From Pseudoalteromonas sp. P1-9 (GTDB lineage: Bacteria > Pseudomonadota > Gammaproteobacteria > Enterobacterales > Alteromonadaceae), in contig NZ_LKBD01000002.1 of NCBI RefSeq assembly GCF_001399975.1, positions 186,001-250,000 of the forward strand: DNA of 64,000 nucleotides. Reading direction: 5' to 3'. A program made the translations under genes and the position numbers. The notes under the pieces are model-generated. The model made no database searches and had not been told where the DNA came from. It saw only the letters and a program-made list of their open reading frames with translations. Positions within the stretch are counted from its first letter, which is position 1. The number at the start of each line of letters is the position of its first letter. This document shows positions 8,332 through 18,002 of the stretch, one piece after another.

Positions 8332-9210
8332 TTAAAGTACGTAAACAAATACAAACAAACACAACCATACAACATCAACAAAATGCCAATACCAAGCTGC
8401 AGCTTGGAAAGCAAAGTGCTTTTCTTCACTAAAGTGCCCTTTTAAAATTCGTATAAATACGACAAGTAAAATGAGCGTGCCTAACGTGACGTGCATACCG
8501 TGAAAGCCAGTTAGCAAAAAGAACGTATTGCCATATATACCTGAGTCCAGTGTTAAACCTAGATCTTGATACGCATGAACGTACTCCTCACCTTGTAGCG
8601 CTAAAAATATCGCCCCTAAAGCAATAGTAAAGCCAAGCATTGCTTTTAACTGCGTACGTTTACCATGCTCAATTGCGGTGTGTGCAAAATGCAAAGTCAC
8701 CGATGAGGTTAAAAGAATAATAGTGTTGATAAGTGGTAAACCTTGCCAACCCATTACTTGCGTTTCTGTACCACCAGGCGTACTAACTAAAGGCCATACG
8801 GCTTCAAATGATGGCCATAGCACTTCGTTTGTCATCGCGTTATTGCTATCACCACCGAGCCACGGTACAGCAAATGTACGGGCATAAAATAGCGCTCCAA
8901 AAAATGCCATAAAAAACATCACTTCAGAGAAAATAAACCACGCCATCCCCTGCTTAAACGAGCGGTCCATTTGCGATGAATAAAGCCCACCTTGAGATTC
9001 ATCAATCACATTTTTAAACCAACCAAACAGCATATAAAGTAAAACCGCAATGCCTAAGATTAAAATGTGAAAACCAAAACCTCCTTGCTGCTTTGCAGTT
9101 TGCATTACCGCTAAGCCAGCTCCGATGGCAATTAAGAACAGAGCAACAGCACCCACAATCGGCCATTGGCTTTGCTCAGGTACATAATATTTTTCATATT
9201 GAGTTTTCAT
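8332..9210 (-). CDS. ctaE: Cytochrome c oxidase subunit III
   Basis: A 292-residue, seven-helix subunit III. Recognisable segments are RSFKQGMAWFIFSEVMFFMAFFGALFYAR, TSSVTLHFAHTAIEHG, LQGEEY, GFHGMHVTLGTLIL and AAWYWHFVDVVWLCLFVFVYVL (each quoted in part). The gene begins inside the end of ctaG (17-base overlap), so translation is probably coupled. Subunit III stabilizes the catalytic core and its proton uptake. Confidence 0.96.
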   Translation of the reverse strand: MKTQYEKYYVPEQSQWPIVGAVALFLIAIGAGLAVMQTAKQQGGFGFHILILGIAVLLYMLFGWFKNVIDESQGGLYSSQMDRSFKQGMAWFIFSEVMFFMAFFGALFYARTFAVPWLGGDSNNAMTNEVLWPSFEAVWPLVSTPGGTETQVMGWQGLPLINTIILLTSSVTLHFAHTAIEHGKRTQLKAMLGFTIALGAIFLALQGEEYVHAYQDLGLTLDSGIYGNTFFLLTGFHGMHVTLGTLILLVVFIRILKGHFSEEKHFAFQAAAWYWHFVDVVWLCLFVFVYVL

Positions 9211-9769
9211 TGACTAACTCTCCATCGCGCTTGCTATTGCTTGCAACTTTACCTTCAACATCTGCTGTAATATCGTAAATGGTGTACGACAAGGTCACTT
9301 CATGAATATCATTTGGCAAGGTTTCGTCGAGGTAAAAGAGCAATGGTAAATCCGCTGAGCCTTTACTTGTCAGCGGCTGTTGATTAAAACAAAAGCAAGA
9401 CACTTTATGTAAATATTTAGCCGCCCGACCTGGTGCTACTGACGGTACGGCTTGCATTATCTTGTTGCTACTCGAAAGGTTTTGCGCAATAAATTCTATG
9501 CGCTCCATTTCACCTGGGCTAACGTCAACACTGTAGCGTTTGGCTTTGACTTTAAACGGTGCACCAGCTTGCGCATGTGTGATAAATGTAACGCGTACAC
9601 TGCGCGATTCATCACTTTGCGCACTCACTTGTGCCTGCTCCATATTAGGCTTTCCATTCAATCCTGTGATGTCACAGAAAACGTCATAAAGTGGCACCAG
9701 AGCAAAGGCAAACGCAAACATTAATAAACTGGTTAAGATTAGCTTTTTGAGTAGCTTGACGTTATTCAT
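9194..9769 (-). CDS. ctaG: Cytochrome c oxidase assembly protein CtaG (Cox11)
   Basis: A 191-residue Cox11-type copper chaperone that delivers CuB to subunit I. It has one N-terminal membrane anchor (LILTSLLMFAFAFALVPLYDVFC), then a periplasmic beta-sandwich with the copper motif KVSCFCFNQQPL. YDVFCDITGLNGK near the anchor is also conserved in the family. The start shares a base with the ctaD stop, and ctaE begins inside its end, showing tight coupling of the assembly factor with the core subunits. Confidence 0.95.
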   Translation of the reverse strand: MNNVKLLKKLILTSLLMFAFAFALVPLYDVFCDITGLNGKPNMEQAQVSAQSDESRSVRVTFITHAQAGAPFKVKAKRYSVDVSPGEMERIEFIAQNLSSSNKIMQAVPSVAPGRAAKYLHKVSCFCFNQQPLTSKGSADLPLLFYLDETLPNDIHEVTLSYTIYDITADVEGKVASNSKRDGELVNENSI

Positions 9770-11343
9770 TACTTCACTTCCGGCGGCTCAGAGAACGTAT
9801 GATAAGGTGCAGGTGATGCAACTTCCCACTCCAACCCTTCGGCTCCATCCCACACTTTGGCAGGTACTTTTTCGCCACCCTTTGCACACTTATAAACAAC
9901 GGCAACAAAAAGTAATTGAGATAAACCAAAGGCAAACCCACCAATACTGATCAATGCATTAAAATCAGCAAACTGCAGTGCATAGTCAGGAATACGCCTC
10001 GGCATACCTGCTAAGCCCACAAAGTGCATTGGGAAGAACAAAATGTTTACGCTAATTAGCGATAACCAAAAATGGGTTTTAGCAAGACCAATGTGATACA
10101 TGTTGCCTGTCCACTTTGGTAACCAATAATAAGCCCCTGCCATTATCGAGAATACAGCCCCCGTTACCAACACATAATGGAAATGAGCAACCACAAAGTA
10201 AGTATCGTGATACTGAAAATCGACCGGTGTTATTGCCAACATCAAACCAGAGAATCCACCTAAGGTGAAAAGCACAATAAAGGCAATGGAAAACAGCATC
10301 GGCACTTCAAAACTAATGGAGCCGCGCCACATTGTCGCTACCCAGTTGAAAACTTTTACCCCCGTGGGCACAGATATCAGCATGGTGCTATACATAAAGA
10401 ACAACTCACCCGCCAATGGCATGCCAGTAGTAAACATATGGTGCGCCCATACAATAAACGACAAAAACGCGATTGATGCTGTGGCATATACCATTGAGGC
10501 ATAGCCAAACAGTTTCTTGCGTGAAAACGCTGGAATAATCGTCGAGATAACACCAAACGCCGGTAAAATCATGATGTAAACTTCAGGATGTCCGAAGAAC
10601 CAGAAAATATGCTGGAACATTACTGGGTCGCCACCGCCAGCCGCGTTAAAGAAATCTGTGCCAAAGTACTTATCAGTTAGCACCATAGTCACTGCCCCAG
10701 CAAGTACCGGCATCACCGCAATTAATAAAAATGCAGTAATTAACCACGTCCATACAAACAGCGGTAATTTCATATACGTCATGCCCGGTGCGCGCATATT
10801 CACTATGGTTACAATTACATTTATTGCTCCCATAATTGAGCTAATACCCATGATATGCACAGCGAAGACGAATAGTGCCGTATTATCATTGCTATATGTG
10901 GTTGATAGTGGCGCATAGAACGTCCAACCAAAAGCTGGGCCGCCGCCTTCCATAAATAACGACATAAGCAGAATGAAAAACGCAAATGGTAGAATCCAAA
11001 AGCTCCAGTTATTCATGCGCGGTAGTGCCATATCTGGCGCGCCAATCATCATAGGGATCATCCAGTTTGCCAAGCCAGTAAACGCAGGCATAACTGCACC
11101 GAAAACCATAATGAGGCCATGAACTGTAGTCATTTGGTTAAAAAAGTGTGGCTCTACAAATTGTAAGCCTGGTTGAAATAATTCGGCACGAATAACCAGT
11201 GCCATTGCGCCACCCGTTAAAAACATTAACAGGGCGAATAACAGATAAAGCGTACCGATATCTTTATGGTTAGTTGTAAATAGCCAACGTTTTAGTCCTG
11301 TTGGCGCATGATGGTGGTGATGAGATTCAGCTAGTGTTGTCAT
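9769..11343 (-). CDS. ctaD: Cytochrome c oxidase subunit I
   Basis: A 524-residue heme-copper oxidase catalytic subunit. The low-spin heme ligand lies in TTVHGLIMVFG; the CuB/cross-linked His-Tyr site is in FGHPEVYIMILPAFG; the CuB histidine pair is in WAHHMFTTG; and the heme a3 and a ligands are in HDTYFVVAHFHYVL. Glu in HPEVY marks a type A1 oxidase with a D-channel. A His-rich N-terminal tail (ESHHHHHAP) is unusual in composition but seen in relatives. The gene shares a base with ctaC's stop and with ctaG's start. Confidence 0.97.
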   Translation of the reverse strand: MTTLAESHHHHHAPTGLKRWLFTTNHKDIGTLYLLFALLMFLTGGAMALVIRAELFQPGLQFVEPHFFNQMTTVHGLIMVFGAVMPAFTGLANWMIPMMIGAPDMALPRMNNWSFWILPFAFFILLMSLFMEGGGPAFGWTFYAPLSTTYSNDNTALFVFAVHIMGISSIMGAINVIVTIVNMRAPGMTYMKLPLFVWTWLITAFLLIAVMPVLAGAVTMVLTDKYFGTDFFNAAGGGDPVMFQHIFWFFGHPEVYIMILPAFGVISTIIPAFSRKKLFGYASMVYATASIAFLSFIVWAHHMFTTGMPLAGELFFMYSTMLISVPTGVKVFNWVATMWRGSISFEVPMLFSIAFIVLFTLGGFSGLMLAITPVDFQYHDTYFVVAHFHYVLVTGAVFSIMAGAYYWLPKWTGNMYHIGLAKTHFWLSLISVNILFFPMHFVGLAGMPRRIPDYALQFADFNALISIGGFAFGLSQLLFVAVVYKCAKGGEKVPAKVWDGAEGLEWEVASPAPYHTFSEPPEVK

Positions 11344-12473
11344 TATTGTGCTTCTCCCACAGATTCTTGAATATCACTTGGTTGCACTGAATCGCCAGTG
11401 TTATTACCCCAAGCATTTCGCTCATAGGTCACTACTGCCGCTAACTCTTTTAGTGACAACATTTTGCTATAGCCTTGCATTGCTGTTGCTGGCTTGCCAT
11501 GAACCACAATATCGATGTGTGCTTTAACATCGCCAAGTGCTATCGGGCTATCTTTTAGCGCTGGGAACACACCAGGTAATCCCATTCCTGTAGGTTGGTG
11601 ACACGCAGCACAATTAGCCATATACACTTGCTCTCCTAGCGTCATTAGCTCATCTTGCGATAGTGTGAGGTCAAGTGATGCTTTTTCTGCGGCCGCTGCT
11701 TGCGCTTTTTCAAGCTGCGCATTTGCCAACCACTGATCAAATTCAGCAGGCTCTTTAACTTCAACAACCACTGGCATAAAGCCATGGTCTTTTCCGCACA
11801 ACTCAGCACACTGACCACGATAAATACCGGTCTCATTGACCTTAGTCCACGCTTCGTTAATAAAGCCTGGGTTCGCATCTTTTTTAACAGCGAACTCAGG
11901 TACCCACCAAGAGTGAATTACGTCGTCCGACGTCATTAAAAAGCGTACTTTTTTTCCTTTTGGAATAATAAGCGGTTTATCAACATCTAACAGGTAGGTT
12001 TCTGTTTTTTGATCTAGGTTGGTGATTTGTTCACGAGGAGTCGAAAGAACAGAATAAAACGACACATCGTGGTCAAGATATTCATAATGCCACTTCCATT
12101 GTGACCCTGTAACTTTAATCGTTAGATCAGCTTTGGTGGTGTCTTCCATTGCAATCAAGGTTTTGGTCGCAGGCACTGCCATACCAATCAAAATAACAAA
12201 TGGAATTGCGGTCCAGAGTATTTCAATTTTAGTACTTTCATGAAATTGAGCAGGCACTGCTCCTTTTGATTTGCGGTGATGGATTATTGCCCAAAACATA
12301 ATGGCAAATACCACTAATCCAATAACGCAACAGATATAAAAAATTGTCATATGGAGCTCGTAGACATCACGGCTGATGTCTGTCACCCCAACAGGTAAGT
12401 TATATTGACTCGTCCCAACTGCTAAAAAAGGAAAGCTCAATAGTAACCATAAGGATAGTTTCACTAGCCTCAT
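11343..12473 (-). CDS. ctaC: Cytochrome c oxidase subunit II with fused cytochrome c domain
   Basis: A 376-residue subunit II. It has a signal peptide, two transmembrane helices (about 38-60 and 82-105), a cupredoxin domain with HSWWVPEF and the complete CuA site CAELCGKDHGFM, then a C-terminal cytochrome c domain with heme motif CAACH and a distal Met in MQGYSKM. The fusion is typical of caa3-like oxidases that accept electrons from soluble cytochrome c. It is the first gene of the cta operon; its promoter should lie in the 338-base gap before lexA. Confidence 0.96.
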   Translation of the reverse strand: MRLVKLSLWLLLSFPFLAVGTSQYNLPVGVTDISRDVYELHMTIFYICCVIGLVVFAIMFWAIIHHRKSKGAVPAQFHESTKIEILWTAIPFVILIGMAVPATKTLIAMEDTTKADLTIKVTGSQWKWHYEYLDHDVSFYSVLSTPREQITNLDQKTETYLLDVDKPLIIPKGKKVRFLMTSDDVIHSWWVPEFAVKKDANPGFINEAWTKVNETGIYRGQCAELCGKDHGFMPVVVEVKEPAEFDQWLANAQLEKAQAAAAEKASLDLTLSQDELMTLGEQVYMANCAACHQPTGMGLPGVFPALKDSPIALGDVKAHIDIVVHGKPATAMQGYSKMLSLKELAAVVTYERNAWGNNTGDSVQPSDIQESVGEAQ

Positions 12474-12811
12474 GCTCGCTCCTTAGCTAATTATTATTAT
12501 GTTGTTAGGAAATGGTCAGTGAAAGTTTTAGCGATTAAATCGCACGACGCACTACAGCATCACTCCATTTTCTTTATTATATTTGTTTTCTAAAAGCCGC
12601 CCTTTGCTTAAAAAGAAAACAAGGTTACTACTAAGGTCTAGTAAACGATTAAATTTTACGCAAGTCAAATTTAAGATAAATTTTTTATAAATCTATAAGT
12701 TAGCGATTTTTGAAGATGTAAAAATAGAAGGGGTTATAGTAAGAAACAGGGGGTTTAAAAGCAGGTTGAGGCTAGTAAAGCTACTCACTAGCCAAGGTCA
12801 AAAGTAGTGTA
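12474..12811. other. Intergenic region between lexA end and ctaC start
   Basis: This AT-rich gap of 338 bases holds no ORF with a ribosome site. Both flanking genes run leftward, so it should contain the cta operon promoter on the minus strand. It also holds a weak hairpin just after the lexA stop (12770-12793). I could not assign a confident -35/-10 pair or a known regulator site. Confidence 0.5.
12770..12793 (-). terminator. Possible weak terminator after lexA
   Basis: An inverted repeat, GGCTAGT/ACTAGCC with a 10-base loop, begins about 19 bases beyond the lexA stop. On the minus strand it is followed by a short T-containing stretch (TGCTTTTAAA) rather than a clean T run. It is therefore a weak candidate. 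Confidence 0.35.
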
Positions 12812-13429
12812 TTACATCCAGTCGGCATTTCTAATAACACCAACCGCAAGGCCTTCGATATTAAAATGGTCATGCTCTAAATCGACTTTAATTGTGTCAA
12901 ATTCATCATTTTCTGCATGTAATAGTACTTGTTTGCCTGCTTTTTCAAAACGCTTTACAGTTACATCTTCATCAACACGGGCTACAACCACTTGACCATT
13001 GTTAGCCACAGGTGTGCGATGAACAGCGAGCAAGTCACCGTCCATAATGCCGATATCCTTCATACTCTCACCACGTACACGCAGTAGGAAATCTGCACAT
13101 GGGTTAAATAGGTTAGGATCAACTTGATAATGGCTTTCAATGTGCTCATTAGCCAAAATAGGTGAACCTGCGGCAACTTGACCAATTAACGGTAAACCTA
13201 ATTGCTCGGGTTCATCTTCTTCCACTAAACGAATACCGCGGCTAGCGCCGGGCACCATTTCAATTACGCCTTTTTTGGCTAATGCTTTTAAATGCTCTTC
13301 TGCAGCGTTTGCACTTTTAAAACCGAGTGTCGATGCGATTTCTGCGCGCGTTGGCGGCATGCCAGTATCTTTAATAAATACTTTAACAAGTTCTAAGATT
13401 TGTGCCTGACGTTTTGTTAATGGTCTCAT
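12812..13429 (-). CDS. lexA: LexA repressor, SOS regulator
   Basis: A 205-residue LexA. The N-terminal winged helix ([35 protein letters not shown]) binds DNA. The self-cleavage site Ala-Gly is in [10 protein letters not shown]; the catalytic Ser is in [10 protein letters not shown] and the catalytic Lys in DVTVKRFEK. RecA-ssDNA-stimulated cleavage derepresses SOS genes. Two SOS boxes in its own promoter indicate autoregulation. It is divergent from plsB, an adjacency shared with enterobacteria and Alteromonadales. Confidence 0.98.
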   Translation of the reverse strand: MRPLTKRQAQILELVKVFIKDTGMPPTRAEIASTLGFKSANAAEEHLKALAKKGVIEMVPGASRGIRLVEEDEPEQLGLPLIGQVAAGSPILANEHIESHYQVDPNLFNPCADFLLRVRGESMKDIGIMDGDLLAVHRTPVANNGQVVVARVDEDVTVKRFEKAGKQVLLHAENDEFDTIKVDLEHDHFNIEGLAVGVIRNADWM

Positions 13430-13432
13430 TCA

Positions 13433-13448
13433 CTGGTTTTCCATACAG
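13433..13448 (-). promoter_or_regulatory. Second LexA box of lexA (degenerate)
   Basis: Read on the minus strand it is CTGTATGGAAAACCAG, i.e. CTGT-N8-CCAG. The E. coli lexA promoter also has a proximal box ending in CCAG. It lies 3 bases upstream of the lexA ATG and 25 bases, centre to centre, from the stronger box. Confidence 0.6.
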
Positions 13449-13457
13449 TACATATAA

Positions 13458-13473
13458 CTGTGAGTATATACAG
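13458..13473 (-). promoter_or_regulatory. LexA (SOS) box of lexA
   Basis: A CTGT-N8-ACAG palindrome (CTGTGAGTATATACAG on the plus strand) matches the gammaproteobacterial LexA consensus with an AT-rich centre. It lies 28 bases upstream of the lexA start and should mediate autorepression. Confidence 0.88.
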
Positions 13474-13619
13474 TTATTCTTATTTCGCAACTATTAATTA
13501 TTTGATAATTAGCACTATGCTTAGTTACAGACGATAATTGCTGCAAATCAAAAATCATCGCAGTAAATTGCTTTATTTTTCCTCTGGCACGACCAGTTAT
13601 TTAATCTTTTAGAGTTAAC

Positions 13620-13628
13620 TGGTATGCT
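13620..13628 (+). promoter_or_regulatory. Possible extended -10 element for plsB
   Basis: TGGTATGCT fits an extended -10 (TGn-TATGCT) 30 bases before the plsB ATG. It overlaps the right arm of an inverted repeat (CCAGTTA at 13593-13599 and TAACTGG at 13616-13622). No good -35 was found, so the assignment is tentative. Confidence 0.3.
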
Positions 13629-13657
13629 AGCGCCCCTTTTGTTTTTAGGTTGGTGTT

Positions 13658-16069
13658 ATGAAGTTGGTTGGCTCTATGATTCAGTGGTTTGCAAACGGTA
13701 TGAACAAGCTTTTAGTGCGTTCGAAAATAGTACCTGAACACCCTTTAGACAACCTAGCAATAGACAAAAACAAGCCGACCGTTTACATCACATTATTAAA
13801 TTCTTTTTCTGATTCAGCCGCGTTACGCAATACTTGTAAAAAACTCGGGTTACCAGACCCTCAGGTCACACAGCAAATTGGTGATAAGCAAGTTCCAAGG
13901 TACATTCCAATTCATCATCGCTCGCCACTGTTTGGCAAAGCCAAAAAAGACAGCCCAGCGCTCGAAATCAGTGAAGAGATATTTGCAGCGTTAAAGCAAT
14001 CTGACGTTACCGATTTACAAGTTATTCCTGTAACCATTTTATGGGGACGCAATCCAGGCAAGGAAAAGCCAGGCCTTGGCACTATTTTATCCAGTTCTCT
14101 TACACCAAGCTGGTTGCGTAAAGTATTTGTGGTATTACTGTCTGGCCGCGACAACTTAATTCGTTTTAGTCGTCCATTAGAACTATCGCAACTTACTAGT
14201 AAGCAACAAAGTGATGATTTACCGCATAAACTCATTCGTGTTGCCCGTGTTCACTTTAAACGTCAGAAGCTCGCTGCGCTTGGTCCTAAACTGCCATCTC
14301 GTGATCAGTTGTATCAAGGTCTTTTAGCTTCAAGCACAGTCAAAGCCGCAATTGAAGATGAAGCAAAAAGTAAAAATATCTCAATTGTTGAAGCGCGGCA
14401 AAATGCCATAAAACTGGTTGATGAAATTGCTGCCAACTATAACGAGTCAATGATCGGTGTTTCTGAACGCATTCTTACGTGGCTGTGGACCAAATTATAC
14501 AATGGTATCGAAGTAAATAACCCGGAACGAATTCAAGAGCTGACCGACAAAGGCCACGAAATCATCTATATGCCTTGCCATCGCAGCCATATGGATTACT
14601 TATTACTTACTTATGTTATTTATCATCAAGGTTATGTGCCACCGCATATTGCAGCAGGTATAAACTTAAGTTTTTGGCCTGCAGGCCCAATATTCAGACG
14701 CTGTGGTGCCTTTTTCTTACGCCGTTCGTTCAAAGGCAACAAGCTTTATTCCGCAGTGTTCCGTGAATACTTAAGCCAGTTATTTATAAAAGGCTACGCT
14801 GTTAAGTTTTATACAGAAGGTGGCCGCAGCCGAACTGGCCGTTTACTTCCACCTAAAACCGGTATGTTAGCGATGACATTACAATCAATTTTGCGCGGTA
14901 TTGATCGTCCAATTTCAATCGTGCCTGTATATATTGGGTACGAGCATGTAATGGAAGTAAACACTTACCTTGGTGAACTTGCTGGACAAAAAAAGAAAAA
15001 TGAATCCGTACTGGGTGTATTCAAAACATTACGTAAGCTCAAAAATTACGGCAAAGGTAATGTAAACTTTGGCGAACCAATCAACATTAATCAATACCTT
15101 ACCCAGCACCAGTCAAATTGGCGCGACAGCATTGCTGCAGATGAAAAGCCTAATTGGCTAACGCCAATGGTTGGCAAACTTGCTGATTCAGTGATGGTCA
15201 ACATTAACAATGCGGCTGCGATCAATGCCGTTACTTTAATCTCATTAATTTTGTTAAACACCGAAAAACAAGCGATGACGCGTAACGAGCTCACTGCTTG
15301 TATGACAAACTACCTGAGATTGCTTGAATTAGCGCCTTACAGCAAAGATGTCAGTGTGCCAAACAAAAGTGCTGAAGAGCTGCTTGAACACGCACTCACG
15401 TTAGATAAGTTTGAAGTGATTACGCAAGGGCGAGTTGAAGTAATCCGTATTCAAGACACGCAAAAAGTATTATTGAACTACTACCGCAATAACGTACTCC
15501 ATTTATTCGCAGTACCAAGTCTAATTAGCTCAATTTTAATTAGCCAAAAACACATTTCTCGCGACCAGCTAATCAAGCAAGTTAACGCGTTATATCCGCT
15601 CTTTAAACAGGAGTGGTTTATGCAACCGTACTGCGAAACGTATCTAAATGACTCACTTGCAGCCTTGAGCGGTATTGGGTTATTAACCGTTGAAAACGAT
15701 GCGATTTCAGTTAACCCTAGCAGCAAGTCTCTAGCTCAGCTTAACTTGTTAGCACGCTTTATCCAGTGCACATTAATTCGCTATGCCAGCGTAATTAAAC
15801 TAATTCTGGCAAGTGACAGCATTTCGCGCGACCAGCTTGAAACGCAAAGCCAAGACTTTGCGCAACAGCTTGCACAGCTATTTGGTATCGATACACCAGA
15901 GTTTTTTGATAAAAAAGTATTGTCTGGCTTTATTAGCACACTTAAGCAAAACCACATAATTGATGATTGCGAACAAGGGTGCATCACGGGCAATGAGGCA
16001 ACGAAGCAGTTGAGTCAAATCATTCTAAAACAGCTTAATCCAAGTATTGCCAGTGCACTTGAAGACTAG
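13658..16069 (+). CDS. plsB: Glycerol-3-phosphate 1-O-acyltransferase PlsB
   Basis: An 803-residue PlsB, about the length of the E. coli enzyme. It transfers an acyl group from acyl-ACP or acyl-CoA to glycerol-3-phosphate, the first step of phospholipid synthesis, at the inner membrane. The acyltransferase block I is HRSHMD (His308-x4-Asp313) after IIYMPC. Further blocks are GPIFRRCGAFFLRRSF, FYTEGGRSRTGRLLPPKTG and ISIVPVYIGYEHV (partial quotes). The start is the first ATG (MKLVGSM); an ATG seven codons in is possible. It is divergent from lexA and ends at a strong terminator. Confidence 0.97.
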   Translation: MKLVGSMIQWFANGMNKLLVRSKIVPEHPLDNLAIDKNKPTVYITLLNSFSDSAALRNTCKKLGLPDPQVTQQIGDKQVPRYIPIHHRSPLFGKAKKDSPALEISEEIFAALKQSDVTDLQVIPVTILWGRNPGKEKPGLGTILSSSLTPSWLRKVFVVLLSGRDNLIRFSRPLELSQLTSKQQSDDLPHKLIRVARVHFKRQKLAALGPKLPSRDQLYQGLLASSTVKAAIEDEAKSKNISIVEARQNAIKLVDEIAANYNESMIGVSERILTWLWTKLYNGIEVNNPERIQELTDKGHEIIYMPCHRSHMDYLLLTYVIYHQGYVPPHIAAGINLSFWPAGPIFRRCGAFFLRRSFKGNKLYSAVFREYLSQLFIKGYAVKFYTEGGRSRTGRLLPPKTGMLAMTLQSILRGIDRPISIVPVYIGYEHVMEVNTYLGELAGQKKKNESVLGVFKTLRKLKNYGKGNVNFGEPININQYLTQHQSNWRDSIAADEKPNWLTPMVGKLADSVMVNINNAAAINAVTLISLILLNTEKQAMTRNELTACMTNYLRLLELAPYSKDVSVPNKSAEELLEHALTLDKFEVITQGRVEVIRIQDTQKVLLNYYRNNVLHLFAVPSLISSILISQKHISRDQLIKQVNALYPLFKQEWFMQPYCETYLNDSLAALSGIGLLTVENDAISVNPSSKSLAQLNLLARFIQCTLIRYASVIKLILASDSISRDQLETQSQDFAQQLAQLFGIDTPEFFDKKVLSGFISTLKQNHIIDDCEQGCITGNEATKQLSQIILKQLNPSIASALED

Positions 16070-16090
16070 CCGTTATCAGCAACAAAAATA

Positions 16091-16114
16091 AAGGCGGTAT
16101 ACACCGCCTTTTTT
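16091..16114 (+). terminator. Rho-independent terminator after plsB
   Basis: A perfect stem AAGGCGGT/ACCGCCTT with a 4-base loop is followed by TTTT, about 22 bases after the plsB stop. The tail overlaps the stop region of the convergent tesB, and the A run on the other side means it may act in both directions. Confidence 0.88.
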
Positions 16115-16973
16115 ATCCATATTTTCTAATAACGCCTTCTTGAATCGTCGAGGCAATTAACTCACCTTTTTGATTAAAGAACTGCCCTCGCACCAACCCT
16201 CTACCACCACTGGCAGAAGGGCTATCTACTGCATACAAAATCCATTCATCTAAACGGAATGGACGATGAAAGTACATCGCATGGTCAATGGTGGCTACTT
16301 GCATATCCGGTTGTAAAAATGACAAACCGTGCGGTTGTAACGCTGTAGGTAAAAATTCAAAATCAGAAGCGTATGCCAGCAAATATTTATGTACTCGCGG
16401 GTCATTTGGCATATCACCATTAGCCTTAAACCATACATAGCGCTCAGCAAGGGTTACTTCTGGCTTAAACGGATTTTGAAAATTAACCGGTCGCATTTCA
16501 ATTGGCTTGTCACAAATAATTTTATTGCGAATTTTTTCCGGGATCAGTTCTTTGTGTTCGCGATAAACATCCAATGAGGATGGCAGCTTTTCAGGGCCTG
16601 GTACATTAGGCATCGCCGCTTGGTGAGTCACCCCCTCTTCATCCACTTGAAAAGAAGCAGTCATATAAAATATCGGCTTACCAAATTGAATCGCTTTAAC
16701 TCTGCGGGTGCTAAAACTGCGGCCATCACGAATGTTCTCTACATCATAAACAATCGGGTGATCAACATCGCCAGGCCTTAAAAAGTATGAGTGCAGCGAG
16801 TGCACTTGCCTATCTTCTGCAACGGTTTCTTTTGCAGCAGATAGCGCTTGTCCCATAACTTGACCACCAAAAGCAGCTTTAAAACCAAGATCTTGGCTAG
16901 GGCCACGGTACAGCCCCTGTTCTATTTTTTCTAACTTCAGCAATGCTAAAAGATCGTTTAGTACCTGACTCAT
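16113..16973 (-). CDS. tesB: Acyl-CoA thioesterase II
   Basis: A 286-residue double-hotdog thioesterase that hydrolyses acyl-CoA to free fatty acid and CoA. Family markers are [19 protein letters not shown] near the start, [13 protein letters not shown], and the C-terminal [19 protein letters not shown] and [12 protein letters not shown] (partial quotes). The ATG at 16973 (MSQVLNDLL) is preferred because it matches the usual TesB N-terminus; a longer frame to 17024 would run into the divergent promoter area. It is convergent with plsB and divergent from the EVE gene. Confidence 0.94.
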   Translation of the reverse strand: MSQVLNDLLALLKLEKIEQGLYRGPSQDLGFKAAFGGQVMGQALSAAKETVAEDRQVHSLHSYFLRPGDVDHPIVYDVENIRDGRSFSTRRVKAIQFGKPIFYMTASFQVDEEGVTHQAAMPNVPGPEKLPSSLDVYREHKELIPEKIRNKIICDKPIEMRPVNFQNPFKPEVTLAERYVWFKANGDMPNDPRVHKYLLAYASDFEFLPTALQPHGLSFLQPDMQVATIDHAMYFHRPFRLDEWILYAVDSPSASGGRGLVRGQFFNQKGELIASTIQEGVIRKYG

Positions 16974-17047
16974 AACACTATTTCGTAATTTCCTAGTATT
17001 GCTATAATAGCAAACACCTGTCACTTTAACATTAGCGAGAATAGGTA

Positions 17048-17515
17048 ATGCAGTATTGGTTATTTAAAACAGAGCCTGACGAATTTTCTATCGACGATTT
17101 AAAAGCAAAAAATGACGAGATTTGGGATGGTATTCGCAACTATCAAGCACGTAACTTTCTACGCGACCAAGTGGCGTTAGGCGACCTCGTATTTATCTAT
17201 CACTCTAGCTGTAAACAACCTGGCATTGTTGGCATTGCTAAGGTAATTAAAACAGCCTTTGCCGATCCTTCTCAATTCGATGCGCAATCAAAATACTTTG
17301 ATGCTAAAGCAACACCCGATAACCCAAGATGGATAAGTGTCACATTAGAATTCGTTGAAAAGTTACGTATTATTTCACTCACTAAGCTTAAAGCTGATCA
17401 TCAATTGGCAGATATGCATTTAGTGCAAAAAGGCAGCCGACTATCAATTCAACCGGTGCGGGAATCTGAGTGGCAATATATACTCGATAAATACACTAGC
17501 AATTTACTTAAATAG
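17048..17515 (+). CDS. EVE-domain protein
   Basis: A 155-residue single EVE domain (PUA-like fold), starting [18 protein letters not shown] and containing [33 protein letters not shown] and [11 protein letters not shown] domains bind modified bases in DNA or RNA; the housekeeping version seen here is widespread in proteobacteria and of uncertain function. An aromatic cage (several Trp/Tyr) is present. It starts 74 bases from the divergent tesB. Confidence 0.9.
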   Translation: MQYWLFKTEPDEFSIDDLKAKNDEIWDGIRNYQARNFLRDQVALGDLVFIYHSSCKQPGIVGIAKVIKTAFADPSQFDAQSKYFDAKATPDNPRWISVTLEFVEKLRIISLTKLKADHQLADMHLVQKGSRLSIQPVRESEWQYILDKYTSNLLK

Positions 17516-17518
17516 TCA

Positions 17519-17546
17519 CGCAAACGAGCAAGCAAAGCGTTTGTTT
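17519..17546 (+). terminator. Possible terminator after EVE gene
   Basis: An inverted repeat CAAACG/CGTTTG with an 11-base loop follows the EVE stop directly and ends in GTTTA. The stem is short and the T run poor, so this is a weak call. Confidence 0.3.
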
Positions 17547-17708
17547 AAAGAGTGAATTGATTACCAGAGTGACGTTTGCATGTTTCTCGCTGCTGCAATC
17601 ATAAAGTTGCACCACGATTTACAAGTATACTAAGTAAGCAGATCGGACTAGACAGTATTCTTTTTAATAGTTTAGTATAAGTTGTCTAACTTTTAATTGC
17701 GAAAGATT

Positions 17709-17957
17709 ATGTCTGCTTTAACAAATAAGCCTACAGCGGAGAGAAGGCAAGGAGAAGGTGATTTAAATGCCTTTTGGAGCAACTTAAGTTTTGCCCAAAA
17801 AGTCGAATTAAATAAATTAAATCGCTATGGTTATCAACTTGCTTTTGCGCGAAAACTAGAAGAAAACTACCTAGCATTCGCAAGATGTGATACTAGCTAT
17901 GCAACGATCGACTATCTTGGTGAGGTCGATATGGAGCCGCATTTTCGCATTCGCTAA
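17709..17957 (+). CDS. Small conserved-looking protein of unknown function
   Basis: An 82-residue soluble protein with no signal peptide or membrane segment. It is rich in Glu, Arg, Asn and aromatic residues (FWSNLSFAQKVELNKLNRYGYQLAFAR). I chose the ATG at 17709; the frame also opens at a TTG four codons earlier. A promoter is likely in the gap after the EVE gene, and a strong palindromic terminator follows directly, so it is probably transcribed alone. I do not recognise the family. Confidence 0.65.
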   Translation: MSALTNKPTAERRQGEGDLNAFWSNLSFAQKVELNKLNRYGYQLAFARKLEENYLAFARCDTSYATIDYLGEVDMEPHFRIR

Positions 17958-17983
17958 AAAAGGCAACCTAGGTTGCCTTTTTA
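17954..17983. terminator. Bidirectional rho-independent terminator
   Basis: A long perfect palindrome, AAAAGGCAACC-TA-GGTTGCCTTTT, has an A run on its left and a T run on its right. It sits between the stop of the small rightward gene and the stop of the leftward channel gene and can serve both. Confidence 0.9.
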
Positions 17984-18002
17984 TTCATTGTTTAATACAC
18001 AA

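Noticed and set aside
9452-10918. Several plus-strand open frames opposite ctaG and ctaD
   Set aside because: They lie wholly antisense to strong conserved genes, lack ribosome sites and encode no recognisable domains.
11284-11310. Run of histidine codons near the ctaD start as an engineered His tag
   Set aside because: Natural His-rich N-termini occur in CtaD proteins and nothing else in the window looks engineered.
13593-13622. Inverted repeat CCAGTTA/TAACTGG upstream of plsB as an operator or third LexA box
   Set aside because: It lacks the CTGT-N8-ACAG pattern, and no regulator can be named.
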